This document shows positions 1 to 6,352 of a stretch of DNA of 7,939 bases, one piece after another. The DNA lies in contig DFUX01000082.1 of the NCBI GenBank assembly GCA_002379855.1, positions 1-7,939 on the forward strand, given 5' to 3'. A model generated the notes under the pieces. The model worked only from the letters and a program-made list of their open reading frames with translations. It searched no databases and was not told the origin of the DNA. A program made the position numbers and the translations under genes. The stretch is from Cloacimonetes bacterium UBA4175. Lineage in GTDB: Bacteria; Cloacimonadota; Cloacimonadia; Cloacimonadales; Cloacimonadaceae. How positions within the stretch are numbered: the first letter of the stretch is position 1; each line of letters begins with the position of its first letter.

Positions 1-4
1 GATC

Positions 5-20
5 CCGGGTCGCTGCCCGG
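5..20. repeat. Short GC-rich inverted repeat at the window edge
   Basis: CCGGG at 5-9 pairs perfectly with CCCGG at 16-20 around a 6-nt loop. The flanking text (CCCGGGTCGCTGCCCGGAATGA) resembles the arms of palindromic intergenic repeats that are scattered in many bacterial genomes, but only this copy is visible and it touches the window edge. It could equally be a remnant of a terminator of the preceding gene, although no T-run follows on the plus strand. Confidence 0.3.
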
Positions 21-93
21 AATGAGACAGCAATCCCGCCAAAATATCACATCAATGTCGCATTTATTCCTTGCTTTCCAGGCCGCCTCAGTT

Positions 94-109
94 ATATTAT
101 CTGTAATAT
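94..109. repeat. AT-rich perfect dyad (ATATTA-TCTG-TAATAT)
   Basis: ATATTA at 94-99 and TAATAT at 104-109 form a perfect 6-bp inverted repeat around TCTG. As RNA this stem would be weak, so a protein-binding site is more likely than a terminator. It lies about 35 bp upstream of the regulator's -35-like hexamer, where an activator or a second operator could sit. The function is inferred only from position and symmetry. Confidence 0.3.
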
Positions 110-141
110 GAATAAAGGACTTTGAAAAACGAAAAAAGAAC

Positions 142-169
142 TTGACACTAACCCTGTATAGTGTCGAAT
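142..169 (+). promoter_or_regulatory. Palindromic promoter/operator of the merR-VIT/VWA operon
   Basis: A consensus -35 TTGACA lies at 142-147. It is embedded in a perfect 7-bp inverted repeat, GACACTA (144-150), 8-nt centre, TAGTGTC (159-165). Two -10 choices exist: TCGAAT at 164-169 with a 16-bp spacer, or TATAGT at 157-162 inside the dyad without a good -35. Either puts transcription start within a few nucleotides of the ATG at 176. MerR-family proteins bind dyads within or next to promoter spacers, so autoregulation by the adjacent gene is the natural inference. The symmetric site is seen directly; its binding partner is not. Confidence 0.6.
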
Positions 170-175
170 TGAACC

Positions 176-529
176 ATGAAGAACAAGACAAGATACTCCA
201 TCGCCGAATTGGCCTCCGCGGCAGGGATTTCCCGCCGGGCGGTGCGCTACTATGTGCAGCGCAAGATCATCGATCCACCTTGCGGCGGCGGACGGGGCAG
301 CTATTACACGGAGCAGCATCTGCAGAGCATTTTGGCGCACCGGGCCGGCATGGCCGAAAAAGCTGAGCATCCGTCCCAGGCAAGCGCGTCTATGCCGCCT
401 CTGGAGCGCGTGCTGCGCATTCCCCTGAAGAGCGGCGCGGTGTTGGAACTGCCCTGGGGGCACAAGATTCCCGACACGGGGGAAATCGCGGCTTTGGAGA
501 AAATCTTGAACGATTCAGATAAGGAGTAA
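176..529 (+). CDS. MerR-family-type HTH transcriptional regulator (117 aa)
   Basis: A small DNA-binding regulator. Residues 7-55 form a MerR-type winged helix-turn-helix: YSIAELASAAGISRRAVRYY is the HTH, and the following IIDPP...GRGSYYTEQHL is the wing and start of the next helix. Residues 60-75 look like a flexible linker. The tail (about 77-117) has a strand-like stretch, RVLRIPLKSGAVLELPWG, then a short helix. There is no long dimerisation coiled coil and no cysteine-rich metal site of the MerR/CueR kind; the single cysteine falls in the wing. The ATG at 176 is the furthest upstream start, because an in-frame TGA sits at 170-172, and it matches the usual family start. It has no Shine-Dalgarno sequence. 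The stop overlaps the ribosome site of the VIT/VWA gene 3 nt downstream, so the two are co-transcribed. A role as local autoregulator is inferred; the inducing signal is unknown. Confidence 0.85.
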   Translation: MKNKTRYSIAELASAAGISRRAVRYYVQRKIIDPPCGGGRGSYYTEQHLQSILAHRAGMAEKAEHPSQASASMPPLERVLRIPLKSGAVLELPWGHKIPDTGEIAALEKILNDSDKE

Positions 530-532
530 ACC

Positions 533-2737
533 ATGGAGGAAAAACAATTCTGCGGTCTGATTGGCTCAACCGGCAAAGGTGAAGCCCAAATAGCCCTGCG
601 CGGCGTCGCCGCCAGGATCAAAGTGGTCAACAACGCCTGCCAGACAACCATCGAACAACACTACGTGAACACCGAAAGCATCCCTATCGAGGCTGTGTAT
701 AGCTTTCCCCTGCCAATGGACGCCACTGTCTGCGGATTCAAGATCACGGACGCGGAGCGGGAACTGGTAGCCCGGGTAATGGAACGGGACACCGCCTTCG
801 ACGCTTACGATCAAGCGCTGGCAAACAACCACAGCGCTTATCTCCTGGATCAGGACACACCCAACCACTTCACCTGCAGCGTGGGCAATCTTGCACCCGG
901 GCAGGATGTGGTGGTGAGCATCACTTACGTTCAGCTTCTCCGGAGCCGGGATGGCAGCTATCGCGTCAGCCTGCCTTCCGTGATCGCGGAAGTATATACT
1001 CCCCTGGATGTCGCGCGTAAGATGGATCCTGCCGATCTGGACCGCCTCTATCCGCCCCGCGCGCTCAACAAGCTCCCTTACGGGCTCAGCCTGAAAGCGG
1101 AGATCAGCATGCAGGGCGGGGTGAAATCGGTGGATTCGCCCTCTCATCCGATCAGGGTCGAAATGGGGGAAGATATTGTCAGAATTAGCTTTTCCAGCGG
1201 GGAAGTGCAGATGGACCGCGATCTGGTGCTCAATATCGAGCCCGTCCAAGTCAGCGGAAAGCTGGCCTATTTCTGCCCTGACCCGTTTCAGGAAGGCTGG
1301 ATCGGCTACGCGGAGTTCATGCCGAAGCTGCCCGAAAAAGCCCGCCAGCCCAAGAACATCATCTTTATCATCGACTGTTCCGGCTCCATGAGAGGCGACA
1401 GCATCGAATCCGCCAAAAGCGCCCTGTTGCTGCTTTTAGCCTCTCTGCGTGAGGGCGACCGCTTCAACATCATCGCCTTTGGCAGTGACTTCCACTCCCT
1501 TTTCACAAGCTTGAACAGCTACGATGACAGTAGCCTGGACAAAGCCCGCGCCTGGGTGCAGGCTTTGGACGCCGATCTGGGCGGCACCGAGATTCTCAGT
1601 CCCCTCAAACACGCCTTGGAAACCGACCCGGAAGACACCAAGAACATCATCCTGCTCACCGACGGAGAAGTGGGAAACAACAGCCAGATACAGGATTACG
1701 TGCGCAAAGCACCCAACCGTCCCCGCATCTTCACCATCGGGCTGGGACGCAACGCCGATGAGGAACTGATAAAGTCACTGCCCCGGCTCACCGGCGGCGA
1801 AAGTGAGTTCGCTTATCCCGGCGAAAGGCTGGAGCCCGTCATCGGCAGGCATCTGGCACGCATGGACAATCCCGTCGTCACCAGCCTCAGCCTGAATTGG
1901 GGCGGGCAAAGCCAACAACTGGACAGCCAGTGCATTTGCCTGATCCCCAACGAACCGCTGTATTTTATGGAGCATCTGGATAGGCAGCCGGAAGGCAAAG
2001 TAAGCCTGGTGGCAAGCCTGGCGGATGGCACTACCCTCTCTCTGGAAAGCGGGGAGTTGCAGCCCTGTCCCCAGTCCCACAGCGGCTTGCCGCAGCTCTA
2101 CGCCAAACACCGGCTTCAGAACCCAGGCCGGACACCCTCCGGTTCGCGGCAAAGAATGAGATCCAGCCGTGACATTGCCACGGAAATCGCCGTCAAATAC
2201 CAGATCCTGAGCGAGTTTACCAGCTTTGTGGTGAGCGATCCCCGCCGTAACGAATCCCTCAAGGGAGGCATCGAACTGCGCCGGGTGCCTGTGGTGGCCA
2301 CTTTGGCATATCATGCGGAACGGATATGTGCGTGCGCCTATCCCCCCACAGAATCAGTCATGTTTTATAACACGCTATTGGATAACCAGAACTCTCTCAG
2401 TTCTAAAGAAGATGATCCTATCCTTAGCAGGCTGGTGCTTACGCAAACGGCAAACGGCTACTGGGATAAATCCCAATTACTGCACCTGGTATTGGGAAAC
2501 AATAAAATAAAATCCAAAGACGTCGCCGATCGGCTCGCTCTGACAGGCAAGTTCAAACCGGCAGTCGCCAAAAGGATCGGCATCACCCTGGTTGTGGTCT
2601 ATTACCTGGAATACTTCGCCATGATTTCGAGTGAGGAATATCAAACCATGCTGGATAAGGCTAAGGAGTGGCTGGCAAAAAATAAAATCCAGCCAGAACA
2701 GTACCTGGAAAAGATTTGCAGGCTGTTCATAGATTAG
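533..2737 (+). CDS. VIT and VWA domain protein, cytoplasmic (734 aa)
   Basis: A large protein of the inter-alpha-trypsin-inhibitor heavy chain/VWA5A type. The VIT domain spans about residues 15-140 and includes the hallmark AYLLDQDTPNHFTCSVGNL stretch. The VWA domain (about 276-440) has an intact metal-ion adhesion site: D281-x-S283-x-S285, T352 in GGTEIL and D377 in LLTDGE, so divalent-metal-dependent ligand binding is expected. Around 540-575 comes the conserved IATEIAVKYQILSEFTSFVV segment, and a helical C-terminal region (about 625-734) resembles the tail of VWA5A-like proteins. No signal peptide or membrane segment is visible, so it should act in the cytoplasm, unlike the secreted animal relatives. 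AAGGAG at 521-526, overlapping the upstream stop, supports the ATG at 533. Bacterial members have no firmly known role; protein-protein scaffolding is the likely mode. Domain assignment is strong, cellular function unknown. Confidence 0.93.
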   Translation: MEEKQFCGLIGSTGKGEAQIALRGVAARIKVVNNACQTTIEQHYVNTESIPIEAVYSFPLPMDATVCGFKITDAERELVARVMERDTAFDAYDQALANNHSAYLLDQDTPNHFTCSVGNLAPGQDVVVSITYVQLLRSRDGSYRVSLPSVIAEVYTPLDVARKMDPADLDRLYPPRALNKLPYGLSLKAEISMQGGVKSVDSPSHPIRVEMGEDIVRISFSSGEVQMDRDLVLNIEPVQVSGKLAYFCPDPFQEGWIGYAEFMPKLPEKARQPKNIIFIIDCSGSMRGDSIESAKSALLLLLASLREGDRFNIIAFGSDFHSLFTSLNSYDDSSLDKARAWVQALDADLGGTEILSPLKHALETDPEDTKNIILLTDGEVGNNSQIQDYVRKAPNRPRIFTIGLGRNADEELIKSLPRLTGGESEFAYPGERLEPVIGRHLARMDNPVVTSLSLNWGGQSQQLDSQCICLIPNEPLYFMEHLDRQPEGKVSLVASLADGTTLSLESGELQPCPQSHSGLPQLYAKHRLQNPGRTPSGSRQRMRSSRDIATEIAVKYQILSEFTSFVVSDPRRNESLKGGIELRRVPVVATLAYHAERICACAYPPTESVMFYNTLLDNQNSLSSKEDDPILSRLVLTQTANGYWDKSQLLHLVLGNNKIKSKDVADRLALTGKFKPAVAKRIGITLVVVYYLEYFAMISSEEYQTMLDKAKEWLAKNKIQPEQYLEKICRLFID

Positions 2738-2756
2738 ATATACCTCGTTCCGGGCA

Positions 2757-2788
2757 AACGGAGGCTACAGGCGTAGTCTCCGTTTTTT
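2757..2788 (+). terminator. Intrinsic terminator of the merR-VIT/VWA operon
   Basis: AACGGAGGCTAC (2757-2768) pairs with GTAGTCTCCGTT (2773-2784) over 12 positions, with a single G-T wobble and a 4-nt loop. The run of six T at 2783-2788 follows on the plus strand. It begins 20 bp after the VIT/VWA stop. Read on the minus strand it follows the lipoprotein gene stop by about 25 bp, but only three T follow the stem in that direction, so it may serve the convergent gene weakly. Confidence 0.9.
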
Positions 2789-2812
2789 GCGCCAGGGCTG
2801 CGAGCCGCTATT

Positions 2813-3919
2813 TTATGCCGCTGTCGCGAGAGGCTGCTCCCACCGTCTGGAGTGCAAATCCAGGCCCCGGTATTCGTTTTGGATGGTGTCCCAAGCAAGC
2901 TGCTGGAGGAGGTTAGCCGTGGCGGCGTCGATCTGTGGGGGGAAATACCTGTTGCCCACCGGGTTGACGTTCCAGATGCGGGCCAGCATCAGGCAAGCCA
3001 CCAAGTAGGTGCCATAGATGCTGGGGTGGTAGTTGTCCGCTTCATAGAGATTTGGCATGCCGGGGATGGAATCGGCGTTGTGCCACGCCACACCTGCCGG
3101 AACCACGGGGGCATCCAGCCAGGCTCCGATGTAGCGGTAGGCATCTCTGATCGGCACATACATTTCCGGGTTGTTGCGCCAGGCCCAGGTCATGTAGAAA
3201 CCGGTGAGGGCGCCCGCCTGGTGGATCAGGGTGTTCAGCGAATCGGCATAGCTGTAAAAGAGCTCCGGATTCAGCATGGGGCGGCTGCTCTGCTCCTGGA
3301 GGATCACCAGGTCCCAATCTCCCGTGGCGATGGCGGTGAGGGTGTTCTGATCGTGATAGTGGTTTTCCAGGGTGTATCCGCCACTGGTTCTGGCATCCAC
3401 CACCACATTCCATTCGGGGTGCGCCATGTCGATCAAGGCTTGCAAGTGAGTATCCACCCCGTCATTGAAGTAGGTGTGGCTGTTTCCCACCAGGAGGACG
3501 CGGCGGCTGTCCTCATAGGGAAGCCCCCATCCCACAACCACTTCCAGGCCTCCGGGAACAAACTGCAGGGTGATGTGCACCGTGGTGGTCTGAGAGGGGG
3601 AGACCAGTCCGCTGCCCTGGCCGGTGGCGATCAGGGTGAGGCCGTCAAAGACCTGCACGTCGATGGCGTAAACGCCCGGCTCCAAGTCCTGCAAAGTCCC
3701 CTCAGCCATATTGCCGGTGATGGCGAGGTCCATGCTCTGGCTGTAAGTCCCTTTGACGACAGTGACTGCCACCCTCGAGACGTTGAAATTGAGCTGTGCC
3801 GCCGGGCTGAGGTCCATGCGGATCGGCAGCTCGCCCGTCTGCTCGGGAAGCGTGGAAACCGAGTTGCAGCCTGCCAAAAACAGGGCTGCCAGTAAGCTGA
3901 AAATGACTAATCTTGGCAT
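2813..3919 (-). CDS. SGNH/GDSL-hydrolase-like lipoprotein, DUF4886-type (368 aa)
   Basis: A predicted envelope lipoprotein. Residues 1-18 are a lipoprotein signal ending in LAGC, with Cys18 as the lipidation site. Residues 30-125 look like a beta-sandwich domain (strand-rich, with EPGVYAIDVQVFDG). An SGNH-type domain follows: VLLVGNSHT carries the candidate nucleophile Ser147, TSGGYTL (179-184) matches the block II glycine region, and ADNYHPS supplies candidate Asp295 and His298. Block III reads LVILQEQSS, as in DUF4886-like proteins, rather than GxND, so Gln may replace the oxyanion Asn. The substrate is unknown; relatives include carbohydrate and lipid esterases. AAGGAG (complement of 3925-3930) lies 5 nt before the ATG. 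The gene stands alone, converging on the upstream operon and diverging from the GNAT gene. Confidence 0.85.
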   Translation of the reverse strand: MPRLVIFSLLAALFLAGCNSVSTLPEQTGELPIRMDLSPAAQLNFNVSRVAVTVVKGTYSQSMDLAITGNMAEGTLQDLEPGVYAIDVQVFDGLTLIATGQGSGLVSPSQTTTVHITLQFVPGGLEVVVGWGLPYEDSRRVLLVGNSHTYFNDGVDTHLQALIDMAHPEWNVVVDARTSGGYTLENHYHDQNTLTAIATGDWDLVILQEQSSRPMLNPELFYSYADSLNTLIHQAGALTGFYMTWAWRNNPEMYVPIRDAYRYIGAWLDAPVVPAGVAWHNADSIPGMPNLYEADNYHPSIYGTYLVACLMLARIWNVNPVGNRYFPPQIDAATANLLQQLAWDTIQNEYRGLDLHSRRWEQPLATAA

Positions 3920-3970
3920 TTTGGCTCCTTGAATGAACGGATTGGTTATCCATCATGTTTTCAAAGCAAT

Positions 3971-4015
3971 CTGTCAAGAAAAATCCGATTCCCCACCCGG
4001 CAAGATACTTGACAG
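3971..4015. promoter_or_regulatory. Back-to-back TTGACA elements in the divergent intergenic region
   Basis: CTGTCAAG (3971-3978) and CTTGACAG (4008-4015) are a perfect 8-bp inverted repeat 29 bp apart, so a consensus -35 TTGACA is present on each strand facing outward. The plus-strand copy has a good -10. The minus-strand copy would serve the lipoprotein gene, but I find no good -10 at 16-18 bp: CATGAT lies 14 bp away and GATAAC 21 bp away. The minus-strand promoter is therefore tentative. Confidence 0.4.
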
Positions 4016-4036
4016 AAATGGACATTTATTTATAAA
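4009..4036 (+). promoter_or_regulatory. Sigma-70-type promoter of the GNAT-DUF2156 genes
   Basis: TTGACA at 4009-4014 and TATAAA at 4031-4036 are separated by 16 bp, near consensus. The predicted start of transcription is about 4043, giving a leader of roughly 63 nt to the ATG at 4106. No gene or other structure is obvious in that leader apart from the ribosome site GGAG at 4095-4098. Confidence 0.65.
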
Positions 4037-4038
4037 TG
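4023..4038. promoter_or_regulatory. AT-rich dyad over the -10, possible operator
   Basis: CATTTAT (4023-4029) and ATAAATG (4032-4038) form a perfect 7-bp inverted repeat around TT. It exactly covers the -10 hexamer of the GNAT promoter, where a bound repressor would block RNA polymerase. AT-rich -10 regions produce some symmetry by chance, so a regulatory role is only inferred. Confidence 0.35.
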
Positions 4039-4105
4039 CAATCATGCGTACAGGATTTTTCCCCAGCGGAACCTGACACAATCAGTTACAGAATGGAGCG
4101 GAAGC

Positions 4106-4525
4106 ATGACAGACATAGAACTCTCAATAGTCACCCAGGCAGACCCGGAGGCGATCCTGGCCCTGTATCGCCACGCGGGATGGTGGCAGACCGATGACAA
4201 TCCGGAGTATCTGAGGACGGTGGAAAAGATAATCGCGAACTCCCACAGCTTCGCGGTCGCCACCCACGGCTCCAGGATCATCGGCATGGGCAGGGCAATC
4301 AGCGACAGGGTGAGCGACGCCTACATCCAGGATGTGACGGTGCACAGCGACTACCGCGGCCGGGGCATCGGCAAGGCCATCGTGCGCAAACTGCTCGAAC
4401 GCCTGCGCGGGGACGGAATGCAGTGGATAGGCCTGATCAGCGAACCGGGCTACGACAGGTTTTACGAAGGGCTGGGCTTTGCCCGGATGGAGGGATACAC
4501 GCCGTTCCTGTTGAAGCAGGACTAA
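4106..4525 (+). CDS. GNAT-family N-acetyltransferase (139 aa)
   Basis: A single-domain acetyltransferase that would transfer the acetyl group of acetyl-CoA to an amine. The length is typical of the family. Motif A is clear: the strand AYIQDVTVHSDY (72-83) leads into RGRGIG (84-89), the pyrophosphate-binding Q/RxxGxG loop, and the helix KAIVRKLLERL. The C-terminal FYEGLGF (119-125) is the usual motif B-type Tyr region. Nothing identifies the substrate; small molecules, peptides and proteins are all possible. GGAG at 4095-4098 precedes the ATG by 7 nt. It is expressed from the promoter at 4009-4036 and is followed 14 nt later by the DUF2156 gene, whose product also has acetyltransferase-type folds, so they may act in one pathway. 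Confidence 0.9.
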   Translation: MTDIELSIVTQADPEAILALYRHAGWWQTDDNPEYLRTVEKIIANSHSFAVATHGSRIIGMGRAISDRVSDAYIQDVTVHSDYRGRGIGKAIVRKLLERLRGDGMQWIGLISEPGYDRFYEGLGFARMEGYTPFLLKQD

Positions 4526-4539
4526 GCGCGCGACACCGT

Positions 4540-5418
4540 ATGCTAAAGCTCGAGCCTCTTACCACTGCCCAGATTCCCCTCCTGCGCGAGTTCCTCAGCC
4601 GCTATCCGCGCCAATCCTGCGACTACAACATCTGCAACCTCCTAAGCTGGGGCAAAATCTACAACAACCAATACACGCTCTGGGAAGGCCATCTGGTGCT
4701 GGTCAATCCGCAATACTCCTATCTGCTCTACCCGGTGGGACCGGGCTTGGGCGCGGACAAGACGAGGGAACTTTTTGACCTCTACCGCGAGGACGCTCCG
4801 GAGGCGAAACTGCTGATCATCCCGGAAAACTGGCAGGAAAGCTGCCCGGGCCTGGACAGGCACTTTGAGATCAACGACGACAGAGACTGGTATGACTACG
4901 TCTATGCGACGGAGAAAATGGTGAACCTGAGAGGCAAGAAGCTGACCAAGAAGAAAAACCTGATCTCCCAGTTCCGGCGTGCCAATCCGAACTATCATGT
5001 GCTACCGATAAGCAAGGAAAAACACGAGGTGATCGAGCGCTTCACCGAGAAATGGCGCCGCGAGAGGCACGTTGAAGGCAGCTATCTGGACACCGAGATG
5101 AAAGCCATCCAAAACACCCTTGAGATGTGGGACGAACTGCCCGTGGAGGGAATAATCGTCTGCCTGGACCAAAGGATCGCCGCCTATTCCATCTTCAGCC
5201 CGCAGACGCAGGACATGGTGACGGTACACTTCGAGAAGTTTGATCCCGACAAAAAGGGCAGCGCCCAGCTAATCTATTGGGAAACCGCCCGCTATCTGCA
5301 ATCCCGCTACAAATGGATAAACCGCGAGCAGGACATCGGCCTCGAGGGTTTGAGGCAAGCCAAGACCAGCTATGCGCCGGACTTTATGGTCAAGTTCCTC
5401 GTGGGAATAGCAAAGTAA
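4540..5418 (+). CDS. DUF2156 protein, MprF C-terminal-like (292 aa)
   Basis: A stand-alone soluble protein of the DUF2156 family, which is related to the cytoplasmic aminoacyl-transfer domain of phosphatidylglycerol lysyltransferase MprF and built from two GNAT-type folds. The central signature is visible: DWYDYVYATEKMVNLRGKK (116-134) then LTKKKNLISQFRR (135-147), and the C-terminal VHFEKFDPDKKGSAQLIYWE (229-248) with LRQAKTSYAP (271-280). The length matches the family. No membrane segments are present, so lipid flipping is not expected; an aminoacyl- or acyl-transfer reaction is plausible but not shown. I chose the ATG at 4540 because the conserved fold starts there and upstream in-frame codons lie inside the GNAT gene. 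It has no clear Shine-Dalgarno sequence, so translation may be coupled to the upstream gene. The 3' end overlaps the convergent epimerase-like gene by 29 bp. Confidence 0.85.
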   Translation: MLKLEPLTTAQIPLLREFLSRYPRQSCDYNICNLLSWGKIYNNQYTLWEGHLVLVNPQYSYLLYPVGPGLGADKTRELFDLYREDAPEAKLLIIPENWQESCPGLDRHFEINDDRDWYDYVYATEKMVNLRGKKLTKKKNLISQFRRANPNYHVLPISKEKHEVIERFTEKWRRERHVEGSYLDTEMKAIQNTLEMWDELPVEGIIVCLDQRIAAYSIFSPQTQDMVTVHFEKFDPDKKGSAQLIYWETARYLQSRYKWINREQDIGLEGLRQAKTSYAPDFMVKFLVGIAK

Positions 5419-6352
5419 GCAGCCACCCGAATCCCACGCATCCCGTCAGGGAAAGCAGGAAGGCAGCTATCCGCTTGGGGCGCGGATTGTAAAAAAGCTG
5501 CAAACCCACCGGCAGCAGATCGTGGGCCTGCCAGCGGACGGTGTATTTTTTCAGCTCCGGATGGGGTTTGATACGGTTCAGCCTCCTGAGATAGGAAATA
5601 TGCTTCTGATGGTAATTCCGGCTGGCAATGCCGCCATTCAGGTCGTAGTAGCTGAAACCCCGGTAATCGAACTCACCCAGCCTGGCCAGCAAGCCCGCGT
5701 ATCCCGCTTCAAACAGCCTGTGAGCCTCTTCCTGCCCGGTGATTTTATATGTGTCCCAAAGGCAAAGCAGGATCGCCAACATCCCGTTGAGCACAAAGGG
5801 TTGCCCCTCACCGGGATACTCCTGAAACCAGAGGGAGCCATCCGGCAAGCGCCTCGTCAGGCTGCTTCCGGGCGCGAGGGTGCGCATCGCCATGACGCTG
5901 TTTTGCAGCCAGTCGTCCTGGGCGGTCAGTTCATAGCGCCGGGCAAAGGCAAGCATGCTTCTGGCCTGGGCCAGGGCGCTGCACCAGGGCGCGCGCAGCC
6001 CCAGCCTGGGCAGGTCGAAGCGATAGGGAAGCCACAGCCTGCCCTCTTCCACCTCGGAGTGTTCCAGCAGCCAATCGGTGAGCTTCAGAAAGCTTGCGCG
6101 CCTGGCGGGATCCTTCCTGCGCTGGTAGTCGCGATTGGCCTGTGCCGCCACAAAGAGGGGATTGTATTGCAAGCCCAGATCCCGGTAAAGCTGGATGGGA
6201 ATGCCCCGCTCATCGAATCTGCGGGTCTGGTTCAGGGGCCTGCCGGACAGCAGCGCGACCGCCCTTTCCCCCCAAGCCTGCATTTTGGGCTCGGCAACCT
6301 GCCAGATGAGAGCGTGGGCGACGACTGCCCAGAGGCGCGGATCGCTCAGCAT
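5390..6352 (-). CDS. D-glucuronyl C5-epimerase C-terminal-like protein (320 aa)
   Basis: Resembles the alpha/alpha-barrel catalytic region of D-glucuronyl C5-epimerases, which in animals convert glucuronate to iduronate in heparan sulfate. Family-like blocks occur in order: LGLQYNPLFVA (59-69), PWCSALAQARSMLAFAR (122-138), LWFQEYP (174-180), FVLNGMLAILLCLWD (186-200), FSYYDLNG (233-240) and NYHQKHISYLRRL (246-258). Tyr, Glu and His residues in these blocks are candidates for catalysis. There is no signal peptide; a hydrophobic helix at about 294-315 near the C-terminus suggests membrane attachment. The true reaction is unknown; bacterial relatives may act on other uronic-acid glycans. The ATG overlaps the permease stop by 7 bp and GGAGGG lies 4 nt upstream (complement of 6357-6362), so it is translationally coupled to the transporter. 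Recognition is from remembered motifs, so moderately sure. Confidence 0.72.
   Translation of the reverse strand: MLSDPRLWAVVAHALIWQVAEPKMQAWGERAVALLSGRPLNQTRRFDERGIPIQLYRDLGLQYNPLFVAAQANRDYQRRKDPARRASFLKLTDWLLEHSEVEEGRLWLPYRFDLPRLGLRAPWCSALAQARSMLAFARRYELTAQDDWLQNSVMAMRTLAPGSSLTRRLPDGSLWFQEYPGEGQPFVLNGMLAILLCLWDTYKITGQEEAHRLFEAGYAGLLARLGEFDYRGFSYYDLNGGIASRNYHQKHISYLRRLNRIKPHPELKKYTVRWQAHDLLPVGLQLFYNPRPKRIAAFLLSLTGCVGFGWLLTLLFPRGT

Larger units (their letters stand above)
1..175. other. Non-coding lead-in upstream of the merR-VIT/VWA operon
   Basis: I see no convincing gene here. Plus-strand frame 1 is open from the window edge to a TGA at 109-111, but its 36 codons show no recognisable motif, so a gene tail cannot be supported or excluded. 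On the minus strand only very short open stretches run off the left edge. The region turns AT-rich from about position 91, has an A-rich tract at 124-140 just before the regulator's promoter, and holds three small inverted repeats described separately. Confidence 0.6.

Noticed and set aside
142..366. Plus-strand open frame starting at TTG 142, overlapping the MerR gene
   Set aside because: It begins inside the promoter palindrome and runs out of frame through the helix-turn-helix coding region; the product has no family features.
566..1249. Minus-strand open frame opposite the VIT domain
   Set aside because: It is a shadow of the VIT/VWA gene, with no recognisable domain and no promoter or terminator of its own.
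2852..3895. Long plus-strand open frame (347 codons) opposite the lipoprotein gene
   Set aside because: It is the antisense shadow of a gene with a lipobox, SGNH motifs and a good ribosome site. The translated product is rich in His, Gly and Val with no domain pattern.
4423..4539. Upstream extension of the DUF2156 reading frame
   Set aside because: These codons lie within the GNAT gene in another frame, show no DUF2156 similarity, and the conserved fold begins at the ATG at 4540.
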